A stretch of DNA of 5,141 nucleotides from an uncultured Lachnospiraceae bacterium (lineage in GTDB: Bacteria; Bacillota; Clostridia; Lachnospirales; Lachnospiraceae), in contig CAMODS010000113.1 in the NCBI GenBank assembly GCA_946611525.1, forward strand, positions 1-5,141. The letters run 5' to 3'. How positions within the stretch are numbered: position 1 is the first letter of the stretch; every line of letters starts with the position of its first letter. A program made the translations under genes and the position numbers. The notes beneath the pieces are model-generated. The model ran no database searches and was not told where the DNA came from. It worked only from the letters and a program-made list of their open reading frames with translations. This document shows, piece after piece, positions 1-5,141 of this stretch.

Positions 1-1260
1 GAGTTCCTCGGTAGGCACGCCTGCCTGAAGAGCCGCATCCACTATACGCAGATGTCCGTTATCGTAAAGCTTCATCATCTCTCCGTTGAAACGGATCATG
101 ATAAAGTTGTTGCGCTGCTCATAGTAATTGAGGCAGATACCGATGGGCGTAACGATAAGGGAATCCTTTTTGATGTCATCCTGCAGGATATCCACATTGC
201 CCATGACCTCCTCACCACGGAGAGCCACACGCTCCTTTATGATACCCAGCCTTTCGGAAAGAGTCTCGGTAAAGCCGTGGACCTTGCCGCCGCCTCCTAC
301 CACAAAGGTGGCTGCCACGGACTCGCCGCCGTTTAGCTCCTTTATTTTTTCTGCCACTTCGCCGACTATCTTTTCCATCACGGGATCCGTGATCTCCCAT
401 ACCTCTTCGGCCTTTACGGTATGCTCAAGTCCCATGATGTCCGTAAATGTCACGTCACCGCCATCCACGGAATCCTTTTTGATCTTTTCCGCCATGGCAA
501 AGTCCACCAGATAATGCTGGACCAAAACCTCGGTAAGCTCATCACCTGCATAGGGGATCATGCCGTAGGCTATGATGCTGCCCTCCTTGGTCAGGCAGAT
601 ATCGGAGGTACCTGCTCCCACGTCCACAAGGGCGATATTTAACATCCTGAAGTTTTCAGGCACAGCCACATTGGTAGCTGCGATAGGCTCCAATGTCATA
701 TTTGCAACGGAAAGCCCTACCCGCTCAACCGCAGAATAGAGCCCGTCCACAACATCCTGGGGCAAAAACGTAACAATGATGATCTCCTCGATATGGGTAG
801 CCCTGTGTCCCTCCAGATTGGAAAAAGGCTCATCATCCAAAAAGTACTTCATGACTGAATAGCCCACGCAGTAGAACTTGTACTTTTCATCTCCCTCGGA
901 AAGCTCCTGCTGGGCCTGGTCTATACCCATAAGATCAAGGGTGTTGATGTCCTCACCGGAGACAACCGACTCCTCGGGAAAATCCATGGACACCCTGGTG
1001 GTGACAGTCCTAAGCACTCGACCTGCGGCTGCTATACAAACCTCGGTAAGTGAAAAGCCAACCATCTCTTCAAGCTTTTCCTTTACCTCTCCGATGGTTT
1101 TGGAAACCCTGCCGATATCGTGGATCTGACCGTCTATCATGGCACGGCTCTCATGCTCCACACTGTACATGGCAATGACATTGAATCGCTTGCCATCCTT
1201 GTAGCCTACGGTACCCACCACATTTCTGGTGCCTATATCCAGTCCGAAGACGTATTCTCT
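1..1260 (-). other. FtsA/PilM-like actin-fold ATPase domain of the fusion protein (partial)
   Basis: At least 420 residues of an FtsA-type fold are present. Both phosphate-binding loops are there (GLDIGT and VDVGAGTSD), as is the glycine-rich adenosine motif VVGGGGKV. The FtsA-like signatures GQIHDI, TLEPIAA and IPYAGDELTE occur in the expected order. The domain then continues past the core with a segment around 584-643 (DSLIVTPIG, VDAALQAG) that I recall from long FtsA-related proteins in Clostridia. It is therefore probably a paralogue rather than the divisome FtsA. Any FtsZ-binding or membrane-targeting tail would lie beyond base 1 and cannot be judged. No convincing internal start exists: the only nearby in-frame ATG (1374, residue 186) lies inside the CoaE domain and has no well-spaced ribosome site. 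Confidence 0.75.
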
Positions 1261-1929
1261 TTCATCACTCAGTTCTAACAATTCCTTACTCTCCTGTGGC
1301 TTGTCATCCCGGGAATCAGCCTCTCTCTTTTTAAAAGCCCCCTCTTTTAAAAGCTTGTTGGCCTGTGACAGCATGTCTGCCACATCCCCCTCATTTACTA
1401 TCACCGCATCACAGCCGGCTTCAAACTCCTCGTCCGAAAGCTGTGATCTAAAGACCGATGCTATCCTGTCATCATCGTAGCCCCTGCTGTCCTTTAACCT
1501 CTCGCTCCTTTTGCTCTCCGAAGCCCTGACATACCAGAGCTCATCACATATATCACGGTATCCGCACTCAACCAAAAGGGCTGCTTCTATAAAAAAGAAA
1601 TCCACATCCCCTGACTTGCGGACCTCGGCGATACGCTCCTCTATCTCCTCCCTCACCGCAGGGTGTACGATGGAGTTGAGCTTTTCAATCTTTTTTTCAT
1701 CGCCAAAAACATACGCCGCCATATCCCGGGTGCGAACCATGCCAGCCTTGTTAAAAAGGTCCTCGGGGAATGCGTCCTGCAAAGCCTCATTTACATAGGT
1801 CCCCGGCTCCATCAGCTCTCTGGCCACATCATCGGCATATACTATATGGCAGCTGATATGATCTGAAAGGGTTTCAAGAAGGGTGCTCTTTCCTGCACCC
1901 ACTCCCCCCGTAATACCAATAACCTTCAT
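1..1929 (-). CDS. coaE: CoaE-FtsA-like fusion: dephospho-CoA kinase joined to an actin-fold FtsA-type ATPase (3' end cut by window)
   Basis: One open frame of 643 codons runs from ATG at 1929 to base 1 with no stop, so the C-terminus lies outside the window. An in-frame TAG directly precedes the ATG and an AGGTGAG ribosome site lies 3 nt upstream, so this start is firm. Residues 1-195 match dephospho-CoA kinase, the cytosolic enzyme that phosphorylates the ribose 3'-OH of dephospho-CoA with ATP: P-loop GGVGAGKST (8-16), Asp33 in YADDVAREL, IVHPAV (87-92), ALLVE (117-121) and RLKDSRG (144-150). A charged linker (about 196-223) follows. Residues 224-643 match the FtsA/PilM-type actin-fold ATPases: GLDIGTRNVVG (229-239), DGQIHDIGRV, an insert at about 305-400 where FtsA has its SHS2-type domain, TLEPIAA, LVDVGAGTSD (434-443) and VVGGGGKVHGF (543-553). 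Family knowledge supports the two activities separately; a joint role is inference. A sequencing error removing a stop is possible but would have to keep the frame. Confidence 0.85.
   Translation of the reverse strand, partial: MKVIGITGGVGAGKSTLLETLSDHISCHIVYADDVARELMEPGTYVNEALQDAFPEDLFNKAGMVRTRDMAAYVFGDEKKIEKLNSIVHPAVREEIEERIAEVRKSGDVDFFFIEAALLVECGYRDICDELWYVRASESKRSERLKDSRGYDDDRIASVFRSQLSDEEFEAGCDAVIVNEGDVADMLSQANKLLKEGAFKKREADSRDDKPQESKELLELSDEREYVFGLDIGTRNVVGTVGYKDGKRFNVIAMYSVEHESRAMIDGQIHDIGRVSKTIGEVKEKLEEMVGFSLTEVCIAAAGRVLRTVTTRVSMDFPEESVVSGEDINTLDLMGIDQAQQELSEGDEKYKFYCVGYSVMKYFLDDEPFSNLEGHRATHIEEIIIVTFLPQDVVDGLYSAVERVGLSVANMTLEPIAATNVAVPENFRMLNIALVDVGAGTSDICLTKEGSIIAYGMIPYAGDELTEVLVQHYLVDFAMAEKIKKDSVDGGDVTFTDIMGLEHTVKAEEVWEITDPVMEKIVGEVAEKIKELNGGESVAATFVVGGGGKVHGFTETLSERLGIIKERVALRGEEVMGNVDILQDDIKKDSLIVTPIGICLNYYEQRNNFIMIRFNGEMMKLYDNGHLRIVDAALQAGVPTEEL
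1345..1929 (-). other. Dephospho-CoA kinase (CoaE) domain of the fusion protein
   Basis: This is about 195 codons, close to the usual length of a stand-alone CoaE (about 200 residues), so the domain seems complete. Visible landmarks are the Walker A loop with Lys14, Asp33 aligned with the conserved Asp33 of E. coli CoaE, His89-Pro90 of the conserved HP pair, and the Arg-rich lid segment 144-163 ending in RSQ. The usual PLL(V/F)E motif reads ALLVE, so the proline is replaced by alanine, and the first Asp of the DAD motif is Tyr31. Neither change touches the P-loop or Asp33, so activity is plausible. Confidence 0.85.
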
Positions 1930-1932
1930 CTA

Positions 1933-1939
1933 CTCACCT
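1933..1939 (-). promoter_or_regulatory. Ribosome binding site of the coaE-ftsA-like gene
   Basis: On the minus strand the order is AGGTGAG, then TAG, then ATG. The AGGTG core sits 5 nt from the start codon. The TAG is in frame with the gene, which excludes any upstream start. Confidence 0.7.
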
Positions 1940-1951
1940 GAATCAACTATA

Positions 1952-1972
1952 TCTTGTGGTCATGCCACAAGA
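1952..1972 (-). promoter_or_regulatory. 21-bp inverted repeat at the coaE transcription start (candidate operator)
   Basis: The site is two perfect 8-bp arms (TCTTGTGG and CCACAAGA) around a 5-nt centre. It starts directly after the -10 box of the minus-strand promoter and so covers the predicted start point. The predicted RNA would begin inside the first arm, so a DNA-binding repressor site fits better than an RNA hairpin, and no T-run follows. The cognate regulator is unknown. Confidence 0.5.
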
Positions 1973-2001
1973 ATTGTACCACATAACAGTCCACTATACA
2001 A
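1973..2001 (-). promoter_or_regulatory. Predicted sigma-A-type promoter of the coaE-ftsA-like gene
   Basis: The minus strand shows TTGTAT (2001-1996), a 17-nt spacer, and TACAAT (1978-1973). A TG one base before the -10 gives an extended -10 form. The -35 matches the TTGACA consensus only in TTG, but the spacing is ideal. The predicted start is near 1966, giving a leader of about 37 nt. Confidence 0.6.
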
Positions 2002-2002
2002 T
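1974..2002 (+). promoter_or_regulatory. Possible plus-strand promoter overlapping the coaE promoter
   Basis: The plus strand shows TTGTAC (1974-1979), a 17-nt spacer, and TACAAT (1997-2002). It uses the same two sites as the minus-strand promoter because AATTGTA (1972-1978) and TACAATT (1997-2003) form an inverted repeat. There is no plus-strand gene downstream, only the hairpin at 2014-2046. It may be a chance consequence of promoter symmetry. Confidence 0.35.
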
Positions 2003-2013
2003 TATGTTTTCGA

Positions 2014-2046
2014 GGGCCGGAGGGCAATCCCCGGTCTTTTTATTTT
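2014..2046 (+). terminator. Intrinsic terminator-like hairpin reading on the plus strand
   Basis: The stem pairs GGCCGG (2015-2020) with CCGGTC (2031-2036), including one G-T pair, and has a short inner GG/CC extension around a small loop. It is followed by a T-tract at 2037-2046. The T-tract overlaps the last codons and stop of the kinase gene. Read on the minus strand the stem is followed by CTCGAAAACA with no T-run, so it is at best a weak terminator or a 3'-end stem for the kinase mRNA. Confidence 0.55.
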
Positions 2047-4781
2047 ACAGCTGACTGTATGTTTTCCACCAGTTTCCCATAGTCGTACATCACCGCTTCA
2101 TGCTTCTTTTTAATGTACTCCTCATCACCGTCCCTGGCAGCCATCTCCAAAGCAGCAGCCTCCTCACTTAGGTTTTTCGCACCTATGGATTTTGAATTGC
2201 TCTTTAGGGCGTGGACTGTCACCATGTATCCCCTGAAATCTTTCTTTTCGTAAAAATCATCAAGGGTCTGCTGTCTCTCGTCATGGGAGTTTACATACTC
2301 TAAAAGCATGTCGAAATACAATCCTTCATCTCCTGCGCAATACCTTTTTGCCAGCTCTGTATCAAGTCCCATATTGCGTAGCGCCTTCATATCAAAGCCC
2401 CGCCCGGGCGGTATCTCCTCTTCACCTTCGGGAGCAAACTCCAGCACTTCATTATCCAGCTCACCCACAGCCGAAAACTCCGGCACCTCTTCATCCATCT
2501 CCCCTGCCGGTGCAAACTCCAGCACCTCTTCAGACAGATCCGGCTCAGCCTCCGAAGCCGGCTCATCTTTTTTGTAGGCATACTTCGGCAGGTGTGCTTT
2601 TAGCTTTTCCACCAGTTCCTTTATCTCAATGGGCTTTGACAGATAGTCACCAAAGCCCGCCTCAAAATAGGTCTCCCTGGCACCCACTACCGCATTTGCA
2701 GTAAGGGCCACCATGGTAGTCTCGTCGGGTATGAGGTTTTCCTTTTTTAGCTCCTCCATGGTCTCAATGCCATCAAGCCCCGGCATCATATGATCCAAAA
2801 ACACCATATCATAGGTCTTTTTTCTCATGATCTCTATGGCTTCCTCACCGGAGTAGACCAGATCAGGCACTACATCACAGAGCTTAAGAAGGTTCTTTGC
2901 CACCTTTAAGTTCATCTCATTATCATCCACCACCAGTACCCTTGCACCGGGTGCGGATATCACATCGCTGTTGACACGCCTTTTGTGGCTTGCCTTTAGC
3001 CTCTTTTCATAGTCTCCTATAGGCGTGTCGTCCGCTATTTTCTGATCGATATTAAAGTAAAACTTTGAACCCTTGCCGTAGGTGCTTTCCACCTCAAGCC
3101 TGCTGCCCATCATTTTAAGCAGATTCTTTACAATAGAGATACCAAGTCCCGTGCCCTCTATATTGTGATTTTTCTTTTCATCAAGCCTCTCAAATGAAAT
3201 AAAGAGCTTGTCCATATCCTCCTGTTTTATGCCCATGCCGGTATCCTCAACGGACACATAGATGTTCACATTGCCGGCATCTTTCTTGTTAACCTTCATG
3301 GTGAGCATTACCTTACCCTTTTTGGTGTACTTCACCGCATTGGTCAAAAGATTCATGATAACCTGAGAAAACCTGACATCATCACCTACCATGGTCTTGG
3401 GCAGAGTCTCATCAATGGACACTTCAAGGCGAAGTCCCTTTGCATCCGCTCTCTGACTGATGGAATTGACCAGATCATTTACCAGGGAAGCCGTGTCGTA
3501 CCTTACAGGAATGATGTCCATCTTGCCATCTTCGATCTTTGAAAAATCAAGGATACTGTTTATCAAAGCAAGAAGCGTATTTCCGGCGGAATCGATGCTT
3601 TCGGCATAGTCCAAAACATCCTTATCCTTTGACTCCCGAAGTATCATCTCGTTCATACCCAAAACAGCATTAATGGGGGTCCTGATCTCATGGGACATCT
3701 GGGCTAAAAATCTGCTCTTTGCGAGACTTGCCACCTCAAACTTCTTGACGGCCTCCACCTCATCCGTCACATCCACAAACACACACATGTAGCAGAAGGG
3801 CTCATCGAAGCTGTCCTTTACGGCACTCATTCTCACGGAGTATGCCTTGTCATGGCTCTTTCCCCAGAGCCTCTTTGCAAATATACCGTTATCGGATGCT
3901 AAAAAGACCTCATCCACTGCAATCTCATCCATCTCAAAGAAGTCCTCAAGACCTTTGTTTAAGGCTATATCCGTGCCGTCCTTTACCATTGCTCCGGCAT
4001 ATCGGTTTACCAGGGCGATACTATGATCCATGTCAAAAATAATGACACCTGCATCCATAAAATTAAAGACACGATCCTTGATATTTCCCATTCTAAGATC
4101 AAAGGAATTGAGCTGGGTCGCACCATACCAAACGATGATACCGCACACTGCCGCACCTATACCGGAAGTGGATACTGCGGGCAGCCCGAATATAGGCATG
4201 ATGGTGTCCGGACCGCTACTGAAAAGCAACGCAAAGTTGGCGATGAACATTATACGCAAAAAACGCTTTTGTCTCTTGTACTCCTTGTTCATCCCCCACC
4301 TGATGCCGAGGTAGAAAAGGGATAAAAACAATACCGCCATGTATATGGAATGAATGGTGCGGTTTGTGGATGCACCCTCGTTCCCGTACCAGGTGGTCCA
4401 GTTATTTAGCCGCACGAAATTATCCACTTTATTTAGGGCAAAGAAAGCATAGTCTATGATAGATATCAAAACGGCACCCTGCTTGAACCTGACGACCCAG
4501 TATTTTTTTACCCCGGAGATCTCAGATATCAAAAAGACCTCTGTAATAAGAAAACCGTCCACTCCCAGGATACCGATCTTTCTAAGGTTATAGCAGACCG
4601 ATAAATCATCACAAAGCCCTATCAGACCGTAGCATAAACACCAAAGCGCCGCAAAAAAACCGTAAAAGAATATATAGTATTTTATATTTCCCGATGCTTC
4701 CTTATTTCTGATCAAGAAGCTGATACCGCATACCGCAGCCACGGTGCCGGTAATGAGTAAAATCACATTTATTATCCACAT
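2040..4781 (-). CDS. Hybrid sensor histidine kinase: 7TM, PAS-like, HisKA, HATPase_c, receiver, Hpt (913 aa)
   Basis: This is a membrane-bound two-component sensor carrying a whole phosphorelay on one chain. About seven hydrophobic segments fill residues 4-222, resembling the 7TM sensor region of Firmicute kinases. A PAS-like region follows (about 235-340). HisKA has its H box at MSHEIRTP, with the phosphorylated residue at His364. HATPase_c has the N box around Asn477-Asn481, DTGMGI (513-518) and GTGLGI (543-548). The receiver has Asp619/Asp620, phospho-acceptor Asp663 in FLDHMMPG, Thr694 and Lys716. A C-terminal Hpt has His857 in HALKSNSKSIGA. All catalytic residues are present, so it should be active. 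The signal is unknown, and no response regulator or output domain is visible, so the Hpt must pass phosphate to a protein encoded elsewhere. The ribosome site is weak (GGTAG 6 nt upstream, AGGGAGAG 15 nt upstream). The next in-frame Met is residue 164, inside the membrane region, so this start is preferred. The gene lies 27 nt after the small upstream ORF, probably in one transcript. Confidence 0.95.
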   Translation of the reverse strand: MWIINVILLITGTVAAVCGISFLIRNKEASGNIKYYIFFYGFFAALWCLCYGLIGLCDDLSVCYNLRKIGILGVDGFLITEVFLISEISGVKKYWVVRFKQGAVLISIIDYAFFALNKVDNFVRLNNWTTWYGNEGASTNRTIHSIYMAVLFLSLFYLGIRWGMNKEYKRQKRFLRIMFIANFALLFSSGPDTIMPIFGLPAVSTSGIGAAVCGIIVWYGATQLNSFDLRMGNIKDRVFNFMDAGVIIFDMDHSIALVNRYAGAMVKDGTDIALNKGLEDFFEMDEIAVDEVFLASDNGIFAKRLWGKSHDKAYSVRMSAVKDSFDEPFCYMCVFVDVTDEVEAVKKFEVASLAKSRFLAQMSHEIRTPINAVLGMNEMILRESKDKDVLDYAESIDSAGNTLLALINSILDFSKIEDGKMDIIPVRYDTASLVNDLVNSISQRADAKGLRLEVSIDETLPKTMVGDDVRFSQVIMNLLTNAVKYTKKGKVMLTMKVNKKDAGNVNIYVSVEDTGMGIKQEDMDKLFISFERLDEKKNHNIEGTGLGISIVKNLLKMMGSRLEVESTYGKGSKFYFNIDQKIADDTPIGDYEKRLKASHKRRVNSDVISAPGARVLVVDDNEMNLKVAKNLLKLCDVVPDLVYSGEEAIEIMRKKTYDMVFLDHMMPGLDGIETMEELKKENLIPDETTMVALTANAVVGARETYFEAGFGDYLSKPIEIKELVEKLKAHLPKYAYKKDEPASEAEPDLSEEVLEFAPAGEMDEEVPEFSAVGELDNEVLEFAPEGEEEIPPGRGFDMKALRNMGLDTELAKRYCAGDEGLYFDMLLEYVNSHDERQQTLDDFYEKKDFRGYMVTVHALKSNSKSIGAKNLSEEAAALEMAARDGDEEYIKKKHEAVMYDYGKLVENIQSAVK
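2412..2528 (-). repeat. Three tandem 39-bp units encoding an acidic 13-residue repeat in the kinase linker
   Basis: Residues 752-790 of the kinase, between receiver and Hpt, are three directly abutting 13-residue units: EVLEFAPAGEMDE, EVPEFSAVGELDN and EVLEFAPEGEEEI. The shared pattern is EVxEF, three variable residues, then GE and an acidic end. The DNA units have drifted, so this is an old duplication, probably acting as a flexible negatively charged tether for the Hpt domain. Confidence 0.8.
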
Positions 4782-4808
4782 AATTTTCTACCAAATCTCT
4801 CCCTAAAC

Positions 4809-5066
4809 TTATTCTACCCTTATGTCCGTAAGTGCAACCTGATCTCCCGACAACGCCACAAACACCTTTTGTTCGTCGTCTGTGATAGTGGTTAAATCCT
4901 CTATGGCTACCGCCACCGTACCTGCCGTATCAAAATACAAGGGAAGATGAAAAAGATCTATCAGATTACTTAAAATGAGGTTAAGGATCACACCCGCGGC
5001 GCATAACAAAATGGCCGCTAAATTGGGTCTTTTTTTGATCTTCTCCCCTATACCGGTGTTATCCAT
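4809..5066 (-). CDS. Small membrane ORF, 85 aa, probable remnant of a larger membrane protein
   Basis: The start chosen is ATG at 5066, because GGAGG lies 5 nt upstream. A longer in-frame start at 5123 would lie inside the promoter and is rejected. The protein has a basic N-terminus (KIKKRP, about 9-14), one hydrophobic helix (about 15-37), then HLPLYFDTAGT (40-50). From about residue 55 it becomes a soluble acidic tail (IEDLTTITDDEQK) that ends at TAA. The helix plus LPLYFDT-GT segment reminds me of the first part of multi-helix membrane sensors in Clostridia, where more helices should follow. That suggests an in-frame internal deletion that left the two ends joined, but this is inference from memory of the family. 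It may instead be a genuine small membrane protein made together with the kinase. I do not recognise the tail. Confidence 0.55.
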   Translation of the reverse strand: MDNTGIGEKIKKRPNLAAILLCAAGVILNLILSNLIDLFHLPLYFDTAGTVAVAIEDLTTITDDEQKVFVALSGDQVALTDIRVE

Positions 5067-5071
5067 TAAAA

Positions 5072-5076
5072 CCTCC
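5072..5076 (-). promoter_or_regulatory. Ribosome binding site fixing the start of the 85-aa ORF
   Basis: GGAGG followed by TTTTA and ATG gives ideal spacing. This is the best ribosome site in the window and decides between the starts at 5066 and 5123. Confidence 0.75.
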
Positions 5077-5102
5077 GCGATTTGACGTACTAACAACACG
5101 TT

Positions 5103-5131
5103 ATTGTACCACATTGTCTTCACAATATCAA
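5103..5131 (-). promoter_or_regulatory. Predicted sigma-A-type promoter of the small ORF and kinase unit
   Basis: The minus strand shows TTGATA (5131-5126), a 17-nt spacer and TACAAT (5108-5103), with an extended -10 TG. The core TGTGGTACAAT is identical over 11 bases to that of the coaE promoter. A small ATTGT/ACAAT inverted repeat (5113-5126) sits mostly in the spacer. The predicted leader is about 30 nt. The -35 match is better than that of the coaE promoter. Confidence 0.65.
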
Positions 5132-5141
5132 AGAAAAGGAG

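Noticed and set aside
212..400. Minus-strand 62-codon frame with Arg/Gly-rich product
   Set aside because: It is a different frame inside the FtsA-like domain, whose correct frame shows the VVGGGG motif here.
52..642. Plus-strand open frames over the FtsA-like region
   Set aside because: They lie opposite a continuous, motif-bearing minus-strand gene, show low-complexity Ser/Pro or His-rich composition, and resemble no known protein.
1372..1374. Internal ATG as a separate start for an FtsA-like gene
   Set aside because: It falls inside the CoaE domain, the nearest G-rich tract is about 12 nt away, and starting there would add an unneeded CoaE piece to the FtsA-like protein.
2014..2046. Minus-strand intrinsic terminator for the kinase gene
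   Set aside because: On the minus strand the hairpin is followed by CTCGAAAACA with no T-run. The T-tract is on the plus strand only.
2308..2704. Plus-strand Ser/Pro-rich frames opposite the kinase linker
   Set aside because: Their repeat-like composition is only the complement of the acidic 13-residue repeats of the kinase.
5064..5123. Upstream start at 5123 for the short membrane ORF (104 aa version)
   Set aside because: Its first codons contain the -10 box and most of the promoter spacer, and it has no room for a transcribed ribosome site. ATG at 5066 has GGAGG at ideal spacing.
1..5141. CRISPR arrays, tRNA or rRNA genes, insertion sequences
   Set aside because: I saw no spaced direct repeats, no tRNA-like cloverleaf sequence, no transposase and no terminal repeats. 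Almost all of the window is protein-coding.

Overview
The window is a stretch of bacterial chromosome with every supported gene on the minus strand. Codon choice, the long 7TM hybrid kinase and the kind of FtsA-like protein present suggest a Clostridia member, probably Lachnospiraceae (Butyrivibrio-like). That placement is inferred from protein style only; there is no rRNA or other marker gene to fix it.

Layout in the direction of transcription (high to low coordinates). At 5131-5103 a good sigma-A-type promoter drives a two-gene unit. The first gene (5066-4809) is a short 85-codon membrane ORF that looks like the beginning of a larger membrane protein joined to an unrelated-looking tail, probably a deletion remnant. 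After a 27-nt gap comes a large hybrid sensor kinase (4781-2040, 913 aa) with seven predicted membrane helices, a PAS-like region, HisKA, HATPase_c, receiver and Hpt domains. The receiver and Hpt are separated by an acidic linker made of three abutting 13-residue repeats. No separate response regulator is visible.

The 110-bp gap 1930-2039 is dense with signals. It has a minus-strand promoter for the next gene and a nearly symmetric plus-strand promoter using the same two hexamer sites. A 21-bp inverted repeat lies over the minus-strand start point, and a hairpin plus T-tract faces the plus direction.

From 1929 to the window edge there is one uninterrupted minus-strand frame of 643 codons with no stop. 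Residues 1-195 are a recognisable dephospho-CoA kinase (CoaE, last step of coenzyme A synthesis). After a charged linker of about 28 residues the same frame continues as an actin/Hsp70-fold ATPase of the FtsA type. This apparent CoaE-FtsA-like fusion is the most unusual thing in the window. It would put a CoA-biosynthesis enzyme and a cell-division or filament-type ATPase on one chain. The kinase unit and the fusion gene have separate promoters with an identical 11-bp -10 core, and nothing here shows that they work together.
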